DNA from: Paenibacillus sabuli
GTDB lineage: Bacteria; Bacillota; Bacilli; Paenibacillales; Paenibacillaceae
Length of the DNA stretch: 64,000 nucleotides
Reading direction: 5' to 3'
NCBI RefSeq assembly: GCF_014705605.1
Contig: NZ_JACXIZ010000030.1
Location: 19,510 to 83,509, forward strand
This document shows positions 26,534 to 33,740 of the stretch, piece by piece; position 1 is the stretch's first letter; each line of letters opens with the position of its first letter. A program made the translations under genes and the position numbers. The notes beneath the pieces were generated by a model, which was given only the letters and a program-made list of their open reading frames with translations, did no database searches and was not told the origin of the DNA.

Positions 26534-27517
26534 ATGAAAAAAATTATTGTTTCATTGTTTCTACTTTCACTTTTGGCGACACCTTTTGTTAAAATAGATA
26601 ATGCGAAAGCAGCAGACTATGATCGCGTCTTTGCCGAAGTTTATGGTTTATCGAGTTATGGTTCTACAAACGGGCGCTCCCCAATTCGCTCGGGTTCAAG
26701 TGACGTCTGGGCAAGAGTAAATAGTAAAACCAATCAGCCGCGGAGTTCAGGTACCAATCCTCATCAAGGTGCGGATTTGCAAGCTTCTGCAGGAACACTA
26801 GTATACCCGATTCTTCCAGGAAAAGTTGTTGCAGTCCAACATAATACATCAAGTCAACTCGGTTCTGTTACATTAAATCATGATATTGATGGTGACGGGA
26901 TTTACGATAATTATTACGTTAGATACTTGCATATTGATCCCAATGGTAATTCGACTACCGGAATCTCGGTGGGCGATACATTTTCAGTTAATCAATCTAT
27001 AGGGACGATAGACACGTATAAGGTGTACCCGCCACATCTTCATTTTCATAGAACTAATTCAATCTCCTCTTTAACATATAAGTTGTATGGTTTTTATAGA
27101 TCGGTTTCGACGTGGAATTTCGGATCGCATCTGGATTTCATTTCTGGAGATGCCATTGTGACCAATACGCTTTATATAAATGCATATGCAGCGACGGACA
27201 ATTCAACGAATATATACGATGTTTCAAAAATTGAACTTTACTATAAAGTTGGTTGGAGTGGAAGTTGGGCAAAATCCACCACACCATTCACAATAAGCAC
27301 ACCAAGCTACCACCGCTGGAAGATTGACTTAAAGTCCGCGACAGGAGCTGCTTCAGGAGATTTTATTTACTACTATTTAGTTGCATATAGAAGTACAGAT
27401 CCTACTTTTTCAGGGTCATATAAGACTGGTTTTTGGCCGCAATACTACGAGCATCCAACCGCTCCTTTGACATCATCTCGAGCCAACACCATTTATCGAT
27501 CATTCATTATTGAGTAA
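26534..27517 (+). CDS. Secreted M23-family metallopeptidase
   Basis: A 327-residue exported protein. The signal peptide MKKIIVSLFLLSLLATPF ends near AKAA. The LytM/M23 zinc site is visible as HQGAD (His77, Asp81) and HLHFH (about residues 168-172). The middle GSVTLNHDIDGDGIYDNYYV contains a calcium-loop-like acidic stretch. A C-terminal module of about 110 residues (residues from about 215) is rich in Tyr, Ser and Trp and may bind cell wall or glycan. Such enzymes cut peptidoglycan cross-bridges or other peptides. ATG 26534 is used because GGGGAAC precedes it. Foreign base composition. Confidence 0.85.
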   Translation: MKKIIVSLFLLSLLATPFVKIDNAKAADYDRVFAEVYGLSSYGSTNGRSPIRSGSSDVWARVNSKTNQPRSSGTNPHQGADLQASAGTLVYPILPGKVVAVQHNTSSQLGSVTLNHDIDGDGIYDNYYVRYLHIDPNGNSTTGISVGDTFSVNQSIGTIDTYKVYPPHLHFHRTNSISSLTYKLYGFYRSVSTWNFGSHLDFISGDAIVTNTLYINAYAATDNSTNIYDVSKIELYYKVGWSGSWAKSTTPFTISTPSYHRWKIDLKSATGAASGDFIYYYLVAYRSTDPTFSGSYKTGFWPQYYEHPTAPLTSSRANTIYRSFIIE

Positions 27518-27707
27518 TTATTCAAACAAAGCTCGAGGAAAACGATTTGTTCAAAATTGCGCTCCACTCCCGGAAACGAGCGTCTATAGGAGTCATCGAC
27601 CAGACGACGTAATTGTAAATAAATGTTCGGTTTTGCCGCTGGAACCGGTATCGCGGGCAGCGCCTGATTGTGCTATGCTGGCTGCATAACGGGAATGGAG
27701 GAGCGGC

Positions 27708-28265
27708 ATGTCACATCAGTCAGGAAGACCGGCGTCGTCGTTGCCGGAAGCGGGCACCGTGCTGACGCATCGCGACGGCCGGACGATCACCTTTGTCGAT
27801 CATGGTCGGGACGACACCGGTGATTATCTCCTGCTGGAGCACCGCATCCCGCAGCAGGGGGCGATGAATGGGCCGCACTGGCATCCGCAGCTGGAGGAAT
27901 CGTTTGTTGTCGAAGCAGGCCGGATGCGATTCCGTGTGGACGGTCAAGATCGCGTGCTGCTGGCGGGCGAGCAACTGACCGTGCGGCCGCGGCAGGTGCA
28001 TCAATTCTGGAATGAGAGCGAGGACGGGCTCGTCGCCCTTCACACGATTCGCCCGCCCGGCCAGCATTGGAAAATGTTCGCGCTCATCCACAAGCTGGAG
28101 CTGGAAGGCAAGCTGAGCAAGGGAGGCATGCCGCGACATCCGCTGTGGCTCGGCGCGGCCTGGGCGAGCATCGACGGTTACCTGGCCGGACCGCCGCTCT
28201 GGCTGCAGCGACTCGTGCTCGGCGGCTTGGCTCGGGCGGCGGAGCGGCGCGGGTACCGGGTGTAA
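27708..28265 (+). CDS. Cupin-domain protein
   Basis: A 185-residue protein with a classic small cupin: HWHPQLEESFVVEAGRMRF (HxH and Glu of motif 1) and PRQVHQFWNES (His of motif 2), so it should bind a metal. Its C-terminal part (HKLELEGKLSKGGMPRHPLW) is an extra helical section. GGAGGAGCGG precedes ATG 27708. It lies just outside the A+T-rich islet, is monocistronic and ends at a bidirectional terminator shared with the erm-like gene. Function unknown. Confidence 0.8.
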   Translation: MSHQSGRPASSLPEAGTVLTHRDGRTITFVDHGRDDTGDYLLLEHRIPQQGAMNGPHWHPQLEESFVVEAGRMRFRVDGQDRVLLAGEQLTVRPRQVHQFWNESEDGLVALHTIRPPGQHWKMFALIHKLELEGKLSKGGMPRHPLWLGAAWASIDGYLAGPPLWLQRLVLGGLARAAERRGYRV

Positions 28266-28308
28266 CGGAGCGAGGTGGCGTTGTGCCGATCTACCAAAAA
28301 CGGAAAAG

Positions 28309-28350
28309 CGCAAGCGACAGGATCGGGAGATCCTGCCGCTTGCGTTTTTT
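28309..28350. terminator. Bidirectional terminator between cupin and erm-like genes
   Basis: CGCAAGCG-a-CAGGATC pairs with GATCCTG-c-CGCTTGCG around GGGA, followed by TTTTTT on the plus strand; A-rich sequence on the other side gives a T run for the minus strand. Confidence 0.9.
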
Positions 28351-28405
28351 GATGGATTGCGCACACCCGTCAGACCGGACCCACCTGCGCGCATACAAGC
28401 CGACC

Positions 28406-29269
28406 TTATCGGCGGTTGCGTTTCCCCGTACTACGCGGATGCCGATGGGGAGGTACGTGCTCGCGCATGGCCAGGAAGACACGCGCCCATTCGCGCGTGT
28501 GCAGCGTGCGGACCGGCTGGCGGCGATCGAGCCCGTGCTGGCGCGCCATGCGGGCGAGCTGCGGCGGCGTGAAAATGCCATGCAGCGCCTGCTCCAGCGT
28601 CTGCGCCGGCGCACGAAGCGCATGCGCGGCGAGTCGTGCGAAGCGCGCGCGCTCGCCCGGCGGCAGCTCCGGCTGCGGGCGGCGGGTGATGCGTACGAGC
28701 GCGGCGTCGACGCGCGGCGGCGGCGAGAAGCTGGCGCGCGGAATCGTACGTTCGTACGCAAGTTCGAACCACATCCGCCAGACGAGCACCTCCGCGCGAG
28801 CCAGCTCGGACTGCGTCAGACCAAGCGCCGCGCCTTTTTCGAGCATCAAGCCGGCCTGGACCAGCTGCGTAGCAGGCTGACCGAGCAGCCGCCGCAGCAT
28901 CGCGGTCGTACAGGCAAACGGCAGATTGGCCGCGACGCGGAACGGCCGCTGCGGCAGCGTGAGCTCCAGCATGTCGCGCGCCATCACGCAGATCGCCGGC
29001 TCCGCAGCGGCCAGGCGGCGCAGCACGGGAATCAGCGCAGGATCGTTCTCGACTGCGATAATGTTCGCCGCTCTTCCCGCGAGCGAGCGGGTGATGGCGC
29101 CGGTGCCGGCGCCCAGGTCGAGCACCGTATCGCCGGGACGAACGCCGGCGGCATCGATCAGCCGGTCGATCGCGTCGCGATTGACCAGGAAGTGCTGGCC
29201 GCGCGGCGCGTGCGCGCCGGTCTGAGGCGACTTGGCGCGCGTGCGCCCGCTTTGTTTTTTTACAGTCAT
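28406..29269 (-). CDS. Erm-type 23S rRNA adenine-N6 methyltransferase
   Basis: SAM-dependent methyltransferase of 287 residues, closest in pattern to Erm enzymes that methylate A2058 of 23S rRNA and give macrolide-lincosamide-streptogramin B resistance. Motifs: RGQHFLVN at 23-30, SAM loop DLGAGTGAIT at 51-60, acidic ribose contact in IAVENDP (Glu74), and the target-base motif NLPF at 115-118. IPRASFSPPPRVDAALVRI is typical of Erm. KsgA (16S dimethylase) is the related alternative, but the spacing and NLPF favour Erm. GGGAGGAAAAG precedes ATG 29269. A hairpin-plus-U-tract and a U-rich repeat lie upstream, suggesting attenuation control. Confidence 0.8.
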   Translation of the reverse strand: MTVKKQSGRTRAKSPQTGAHAPRGQHFLVNRDAIDRLIDAAGVRPGDTVLDLGAGTGAITRSLAGRAANIIAVENDPALIPVLRRLAAAEPAICVMARDMLELTLPQRPFRVAANLPFACTTAMLRRLLGQPATQLVQAGLMLEKGAALGLTQSELARAEVLVWRMWFELAYERTIPRASFSPPPRVDAALVRITRRPQPELPPGERARFARLAAHALRAPAQTLEQALHGIFTPPQLARMARQHGLDRRQPVRTLHTREWARVFLAMREHVPPHRHPRSTGKRNRR

Positions 29270-29450
29270 CGTCTTTTCCTCCCGAATACGAAATGTACAA
29301 ACCTTCCTTCCAGCACAAAAACAAGAAAAACAAGCACAAAAACAAGCATAAAAACAAGCAAATCAAGCACAAAAAAACACACCTGCTTGCTGCCGTCACG
29401 GCAACTGCAGGTGTGTCGGAATGGACTGCGCATAGCGGCAGTCGTCTGAA
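29266..29450 (-). promoter_or_regulatory. erm leader with U-rich 12-base repeats
   Basis: Downstream of a terminator-like hairpin, the minus strand carries several copies of TGCTTGTTTTT (about 29310-29365). A 55-codon frame from ATG 29433 crosses the hairpin and the repeats and ends in TGA overlapping the erm start codon (ATGA at 29269-29266), which would allow translational coupling. That frame has no clear ribosome-binding site, so it is noted as a possibility only. A short CTGCCG near 29438-29443 could pair with CGGCAG inside the hairpin and act as an antiterminator. Confidence 0.4.
29371..29416 (-). terminator. Hairpin plus U tract upstream of erm, terminator or attenuator
   Basis: Read on the minus strand: ACACACCTGC ... 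GCAGGTGTGT (10-bp outer stem, with an inner TGCCG/CGGCA stem) followed directly by TTTTTTT. It lies 35 bases after the stop of a small ORF (29451) and about 100 bases before the erm start. It could simply end the small ORF's transcript, or act as an antibiotic-responsive attenuator. Confidence 0.8.
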
Positions 29451-29666
29451 TTAGCTTTTCCGCAAGCGCATGCGCGGGCGGAGGCGAAGCGGCGAGCCAG
29501 CGGGGCGCAGCCGGACGGCTGCGGTGTTCGCTTTCGCGCTTCGTTCCCTTGTGCGCATGCGGGCAGATCTGATCCAGGTTCCAGACACGACGAGCAGCGC
29601 CGCGGCGGCCAAGCTTGCCGCACGCAGACGTCCTCCGGCGCGAACCCAGACCATTTGATCAACCAT
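29451..29666 (-). CDS. Small Arg-rich ORF, possible leader of erm
   Basis: A 71-residue ORF with a very good ribosome-binding site (CGGAGGG, 7 bases before ATG 29666). Residues about 17-32 (AASLAAAALLVVSGTW) could cross the membrane. The C-terminus reads SPLRLRPRMRLRKS-stop, with several R-x-R triplets; such +X+ motifs are where macrolide-bound ribosomes stall. The stop is 35 bases before a terminator hairpin, and erm follows. It may be a small membrane protein or a regulatory leader; I cannot decide, and Arg-rich tails also arise by chance in G+C-rich DNA. Confidence 0.45.
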   Translation of the reverse strand: MVDQMVWVRAGGRLRAASLAAAALLVVSGTWIRSARMRTRERSAKANTAAVRLRPAGSPLRLRPRMRLRKS

Positions 29667-29720
29667 TGTAATCCCTCCGTTTCCTAAAATTTTCTCAAGA
29701 GCACCCAGTCGGCAACATCG

Positions 29721-29833
29721 GCTTCGTCGTCTAAGATCGCGAAGTCAGGGACACTTGCTTCGTCGTCTAAGATCGTGAAATCAGGAAACTTGCTTCAACG
29801 TCTAAGATCGCGCAGTCTTCGCTGCTTGCTTCG
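29721..29833. repeat. 35-36-base tandem repeat at the 3' end of hflX
   Basis: Three units beginning GCTTCGTCGTCTAAGATCG or GCTTCAACGTCTAAGATCG start at 29721, 29757 and 29792, with a fourth partial start (GCTTCGTCATCGC) at 29828. The repeat runs across the hflX stop codon at 29802, so the last codons of hflX are part of it. Origin and function unknown. Confidence 0.75.
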
Positions 29834-31166
29834 TCATCGCGCCGTTCTCCGGCACGGGCAAGTCGCCCTCGAGCACCGTGATCTCATCCTGATAGCGGGC
29901 GATGTCGGCGCTGCGGCAGAGCAGCGTCAATCTGGTGCCGTCCTCGTCATATGCGGTTGCCTGCACGTCGGCATGCGCGTTGAAGTAAGCGGCGAGATGT
30001 CCCTTGTCGTACGGAATCCGCACCACGAAGCGGGCATAATCTGCGAACACGCGCTCCGCCAGCGCATCGGCCAGCCGGTCGATGCCGCGCAGCTCGCGCG
30101 CCGACAGCCAGACGGCGTCGCCGTCCGTCAGCGGGTAGGGCCGGTCGGTCCGATCGGCTTTGTTGTATACGACGAGCGTCGGGATCTGCTCGGCGCCGAG
30201 CGCGCGCAGCGTCTCCCGCGTGACCTGCATATGCGCGGGGTGTTCGGGATTGGACGCATCGACGACATGCAGCAGCAGGTCAGCCTCGGCGACTTCCTCG
30301 AGTGTCGAGCGGAAGGCTTTGACCAGATGATGCGGCAGCCGGCTGACGAAGCCGACGGTATCGGTCAGCACGAAGCTGCGCCCGCCCGGCAGGACGATGC
30401 CGCGCGCCTTGGTCTCCAGCGTAGCGAACAGCATATCGTGGGCGAATACCTGCTTGTCGCTGCCGGGGTGGTACGTCTCCAGCATGGCGTTCAGCAGCGA
30501 CGACTTGCCGGCATTGGTGTAGCCGACCAGGCAGACGACGGGCGCCTCGCCGGCATTGCGCCGCTGGCGCAGCACTTGGCGGCGGCGCACCAGCTTCTCC
30601 AGCTCGGCCTGCAGCATCGCGATCCGCTCCTCGATGCGACGACGGTCCAGTTCCAGTCGCGTCTCGCCGGAGCCGCGGTTCTTCAGGCCCGTCCCGCCGC
30701 CGCCGCCCTGGCGGCCGAGCGACTCTCGGCTGCCGACGAGCCGCGGCAGCATATACTGCAGGCGCGCCACCTCGACCTGCAGCTGCGCCTCGCGCGTCTT
30801 GGCGCGCTGCGCGAAGATTTCGAGGATCAGCATCGTGCGATCCATGACGCGGCAGTCCAGCCGCTTCTCCAGATTGCGAATCTGGGCAGGGGAGAGCTCG
30901 TCGTTGAAGACGACGTCCGCCCCCTCGTAGGCGTGCAGCATCGTCTGCAATTCCTCCAGCTTGCCCGCGCCGATATAGTGAGCGGGGTGGATGCGCTCCG
31001 CCTTCTGCGTGAGCGAGTCTGCGACTTCCAGCTCGCAGGCGAGCGCCAGGTTCGCCAGTTCTTCCATAGCGCTGTCAAAATCACGCTGCTCCGGCAATTC
31101 GATGCCGACGAGCAGGACGCGCGATTGATGTTCGGTTGTCCTATGCGATTGATGTTCGGTTGTCAT
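29802..31166 (-). CDS. hflX: GTPase HflX, ribosome-splitting factor
   Basis: GTPase of 454 residues that binds the 50S subunit and rescues or splits stalled ribosomes; some Firmicute homologues (Listeria HflXr) give macrolide/lincosamide resistance. N-terminal HflX domain: ERIHPAHYIGAGKLEEL, DVVFNDELSPAQIRNLE, then VMDRTMLILEIFAQRAKTRE. The Gly-rich turn GRQGGGGGTG is followed by GSGETRLELDRR. G1 GYTNAGKS is at 215-222, then DTVGF and NKAD. ATG 31166 is preferred over 31178 because AAGGAAAGG is correctly spaced. The N-terminus has a short repeat TTEHQSHR-TTEHQSR. A leader with a 12-codon ORF and terminator precedes it. Confidence 0.93.
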   Translation of the reverse strand: MTTEHQSHRTTEHQSRVLLVGIELPEQRDFDSAMEELANLALACELEVADSLTQKAERIHPAHYIGAGKLEELQTMLHAYEGADVVFNDELSPAQIRNLEKRLDCRVMDRTMLILEIFAQRAKTREAQLQVEVARLQYMLPRLVGSRESLGRQGGGGGTGLKNRGSGETRLELDRRRIEERIAMLQAELEKLVRRRQVLRQRRNAGEAPVVCLVGYTNAGKSSLLNAMLETYHPGSDKQVFAHDMLFATLETKARGIVLPGGRSFVLTDTVGFVSRLPHHLVKAFRSTLEEVAEADLLLHVVDASNPEHPAHMQVTRETLRALGAEQIPTLVVYNKADRTDRPYPLTDGDAVWLSARELRGIDRLADALAERVFADYARFVVRIPYDKGHLAAYFNAHADVQATAYDEDGTRLTLLCRSADIARYQDEITVLEGDLPVPENGAMTKQAAKTARS

Positions 31167-31217
31167 ATCGGGAATCATCCTTTCCTTATTCCAGGGACTG
31201 CGCCTGTCGCGGCGCAC

Positions 31218-31248
31218 AAAAAAACGCACGGGCGGTCTGCCTGTGCGC
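31218..31248 (-). terminator. Intrinsic terminator in the hflX leader (attenuator)
   Basis: On the minus strand CGCACAGGC ... GCCCGTGCG forms a stem, with one mismatch, around AGACC and is followed by TTTTTTT. It sits about 50 bases before the hflX start and after the short upstream ORF, so most transcripts would end here unless termination is prevented. Confidence 0.8.
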
Positions 31249-31560
31249 AAAGGGCGGTATGGAATCAGGTGGATGCTGCGCGCCGCAAGGGCGCTGCCGT
31301 ATGGGGAGAGGGAGGGGCAGCCGCTCGTACGCACGGTGAAAGCGTAAGGGTCGCGTATCGCAAACCTATTGCGTCCATCATCATGCGAGTTTGCAAAGGC
31401 AGCTCGCCTTTGCGTGCGTTGCTGCCAATAAGCGGCTGGCTCAGCGAATCGAACAAACGACGTGTGGCCTACGCACCGCTCCCGAAAAACAAATACGGGC
31501 AAGTGGACAGATCGATCCTGATTCCTCCGCCGGCAAGGCAGAGCTTAGACGTGGGCAACA

Positions 31561-31599
31561 TTAGCCGCGCATCATGCGAATCCGGATATAATCAATCAC
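31561..31599 (-). CDS. 12-codon upstream ORF, probable hflX leader peptide
   Basis: GTG 31599 to TAA 31561 encodes VIDYIRIRMMRG. GGAGGG lies 6 bases before the GTG, as strong a ribosome-binding site as those of the large genes. R-I-R is a +X+ motif of the kind that stalls ribosomes carrying macrolides. About 310 bases of leader and a terminator hairpin separate it from hflX. The length, position and motif match leader peptides of ribosome-mediated attenuators that control antibiotic-resistance genes. Not proven to be translated. Confidence 0.55.
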   Translation of the reverse strand: MIDYIRIRMMRG

Positions 31600-31665
31600 A
31601 CTTAACCCTCCGTTCTGTTGAAAAAGTAATTTCAGGTTAACACAGGCGCAGGGCAATTGGCAAGA
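31600..31665 (-). promoter_or_regulatory. Possible hflX leader promoter
   Basis: On the minus strand, TTGCCA, then 17 bases, then TTAACC lie just past the phyH stop codon and about 40 bases before the leader ORF. The -10 is weak, so the call is tentative; the close spacing leaves little room for any other promoter. Confidence 0.3.
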
Positions 31666-31680
31666 CGAAATGGCTGGCGA

Positions 31681-32544
31681 TCAACATTCGGCGTTGGTCA
31701 TCTCGTTGGTGAACATGCGCTTGTATTCCCGCGGCGTCAGCTTGACCGCGGATTGCGGCGCGTAATGCAGCTGCAGCGCCCGGCGCCGTTTGACCGAGAA
31801 GTTCGGCGGCGTCCCGTGATGCAGCAAGCCCGAGAACAACAAAGCGCCGCCGGGCTTGAGCGGTACTGCGACATCCTGGTCGACCTGCACGTTCACATCG
31901 CACAGCTGCCAGTCGCGTACGGAGTAATGCGGCGAACCGCCGTGCATATGGGAGCGGGGGATGACATGCATGCAACCGTTGTCCAGCTCGGCCGGATCGA
32001 GTGCGATCCAGATGCCGACGACCGACCGGTCGTAGGCCAGATTACCGTAGGCCATATCCTGATGCCACGGCTTTTCGGCTCCCCCGGTCGGGGGCTTCAG
32101 GATCGCTTGATCCTGTACGATTTTGGCCGGTTCGCCAAATAGACGCGCCATGCCGTTCATGATGTCCGCATGCTCCGCGACGGCTCGCAGCCGGGGCTCG
32201 TGATCGAGATAATCGTAGGCCTTTCGGGCCGCGAGCTCCCGATCCTCGGCTGTTTTGATCCCTTCCTTCGGCTTGACGATCTGCAGCTTTGAACCGGTCG
32301 AGCGGCCGTGTACAATATCCATCAACGCGTCGATCGATTGCCGGATCTCCGCTTCATTCAGGACGTTGTCGACGACGAGATAGCCTTGCTCCCAGAACTG
32401 CTTCACGTGCGCATCCGTCAGTTGCGCCCAGGTCGGGATGCTGTCGGCGTTCGTATTGTCGTAGCGGTACATGGACGTGGCGATCGTTTTGGCGAGTTGC
32501 TCGTCTTCCGGTGTCAAGTAAGCGGTTAACGTTTTGTTGGCCAT
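31681..32544 (-). CDS. Phytanoyl-CoA dioxygenase-family protein
   Basis: Predicted Fe(II)/2-oxoglutarate-dependent oxygenase of 287 residues, full length. The iron ligands are visible as HQD (His161, Asp163) and a distal His in LLHHGTPPN (242 or 243); RRRALQLHY supplies the 2-oxoglutarate Arg. WIALDPAELDNGCMHVIPRSHM is the family's central strand pattern. Cytoplasmic. It follows an AraC-type regulator by 118 bases on the same strand, so an inducible role is likely. Bacterial members hydroxylate diverse small molecules; the substrate is unknown. Confidence 0.88.
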   Translation of the reverse strand: MANKTLTAYLTPEDEQLAKTIATSMYRYDNTNADSIPTWAQLTDAHVKQFWEQGYLVVDNVLNEAEIRQSIDALMDIVHGRSTGSKLQIVKPKEGIKTAEDRELAARKAYDYLDHEPRLRAVAEHADIMNGMARLFGEPAKIVQDQAILKPPTGGAEKPWHQDMAYGNLAYDRSVVGIWIALDPAELDNGCMHVIPRSHMHGGSPHYSVRDWQLCDVNVQVDQDVAVPLKPGGALLFSGLLHHGTPPNFSVKRRRALQLHYAPQSAVKLTPREYKRMFTNEMTNAEC

Positions 32545-32662
32545 GGTCTGTTCCTCCGGTAAGTTTTGACTTCTGGCCTCTTCATTCTAGCATGCGAGTC
32601 CTTTCGCCAGACATGCAGCCACTTGCGTATTTTTTATACTTACTCGATAGCGATGGACGCGT

Positions 32663-33532
32663 TCAGGGGGCTTCCGTTCCGGGTTGTGGCGTACCGGAAT
32701 GCGTCCGTGTCGGCGCCGATTTGTACAGGAAGCGAGAAGGCGGGCAGCCGTGATGCTGCTTGAACTGCCTGCTGAACAAGTAAATGTTCGTGTAGTGCAG
32801 CGCTTCGGCCACCTGGGTCACATTCATCGACGTTTCGGCCAGCAGATGCGCGGCCCGCTCCATTCTTACCCGGGTCATGTATTGCTTCAACGAGGTGCCG
32901 GTGTGCTTCTTGAACATTGCGCTTACATACTGTGGAGACAAGCCAACGCGGTCCGCCAGTTCGCGGTGCGGGATGCGGCGCCCGCCTTCTTCCCGCATGT
33001 ATGCGATCAATTGTCCGACCAGATGCTTTTGCTTGCGCGGCAATTCAATCGCCGGATCAGGCGCGCGAGCATGCTCGCGGTACAGCTGCAGCAACGCGAG
33101 CTTGAGCACATAGTCCAGCTCCTGTTCTTTCCCGTCCGGTTCGTAATAGAGCAGATGAAGCATCCGGTGCAGGAGCATTTCAAAAAAATAGGGGTCCTCC
33201 AGATCTGTGCAGCGGGGCGGCAGCGCATCCGGTTGAACAGGCCCGGCCTTCTCTGCAATCGAAAAATGGATATAAATCACTGTCAGCCTGTCCATCGGGT
33301 CCTGCTTCGCCGCCGGCCGGTCGCCGGGACGAACCAGGAAGCACCGGCCTTTGCGCAGCGGGTAGCGCCGCCCCTCAAGCATCAGCTCGCCTTTGCCCGC
33401 AACGACGTACCACAGATCGTAATCGACAAGCGGAGGCGGCGACCAATTCCAGCCGATTTCGCAATTCGCTTTGCCAAAGCCGGCGAAGCGGCCCAGGTGT
33501 ACTTCATCCAGCCATGTGATGTGCGTGGTCAT
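32663..33532 (-). CDS. AraC-family transcriptional regulator
   Basis: One-component regulator of 289 residues. The N-terminal cupin-like sensor domain has GKGELMLEGRRYPLRKGRCF and LVRPGDRPAAKQDP. The C-terminal AraC domain has IPHRELADRVGLSPQYVSAM and VTQVAEALHYTNIYLFSRQFK with KQHHGCPPSRF. ATG 33532 is chosen since GGGAAGGGA precedes it; upstream codons are poorly conserved in type. The gene is followed by the dioxygenase gene, its probable target, and is divergent from the flavin monooxygenase gene. Confidence 0.9.
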   Translation of the reverse strand: MTTHITWLDEVHLGRFAGFGKANCEIGWNWSPPPLVDYDLWYVVAGKGELMLEGRRYPLRKGRCFLVRPGDRPAAKQDPMDRLTVIYIHFSIAEKAGPVQPDALPPRCTDLEDPYFFEMLLHRMLHLLYYEPDGKEQELDYVLKLALLQLYREHARAPDPAIELPRKQKHLVGQLIAYMREEGGRRIPHRELADRVGLSPQYVSAMFKKHTGTSLKQYMTRVRMERAAHLLAETSMNVTQVAEALHYTNIYLFSRQFKQHHGCPPSRFLYKSAPTRTHSGTPQPGTEAP

Positions 33533-33675
33533 GCCGACCAGTCCCTTCCCCGTGAATGAGCCCGCGCCGTTGCGCCGATTCCTCCGATATGCCACCAGTA
33601 TAAACGAAATGGCGCGCAACGTCATGCAGCGCCAATCAATAGACGAGCACGGACTGGACTTCTATCCAAACTGTG

Positions 33676-33718
33676 ATATACTATACAATATAAACTTACT
33701 GAATAAAGGTTAGTATAT
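33676..33718. promoter_or_regulatory. Inverted repeat at the flavin-monooxygenase promoter
   Basis: ATATACTA and TAGTATAT are complementary and 27 bases apart, in an A+T-rich patch just before the monooxygenase gene. TATACT or TACAAT inside the left arm may be the -10. The site could bind a dimeric regulator; none is identified. Confidence 0.35.
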
Positions 33719-33740
33719 TTGCAGAAGGGGGAACTACACA

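Larger units (their letters stand above)
25215..27540 (+). other. A+T-rich islet, probably acquired
   Basis: From just after the leuA terminator to about 27540, base composition and codon use change sharply. Codons end in A or T, lysine is AAA and asparagine AAT, whereas the surroundings are strongly G+C rich. Two genes for exported proteins fill it. No transposase, integrase or flanking repeat was seen, so the mode of entry is unknown. Confidence 0.7.

Noticed and set aside
25215..27540. Prophage or transposon fragment
   Set aside because: No integrase, transposase, terminal repeats or phage genes; only two secreted-protein genes of foreign composition.
28406..29269. RsmA/KsgA (16S rRNA dimethylase)
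   Set aside because: Related fold, but NLPF, the IPRASFSPPPRVDAALVRI block and the gene context fit Erm better. Kept as an alternative in the entry.
31391..31413. Hairpin GCAAAGGC/GCCTTTGC in the hflX leader as a terminator
   Set aside because: A perfect 8-bp stem but no U run on either strand; it may contribute to leader folding only.
29775..31640. A 621-codon plus-strand open frame over hflX
   Set aside because: Antisense shadow; hflX on the other strand has all GTPase motifs.
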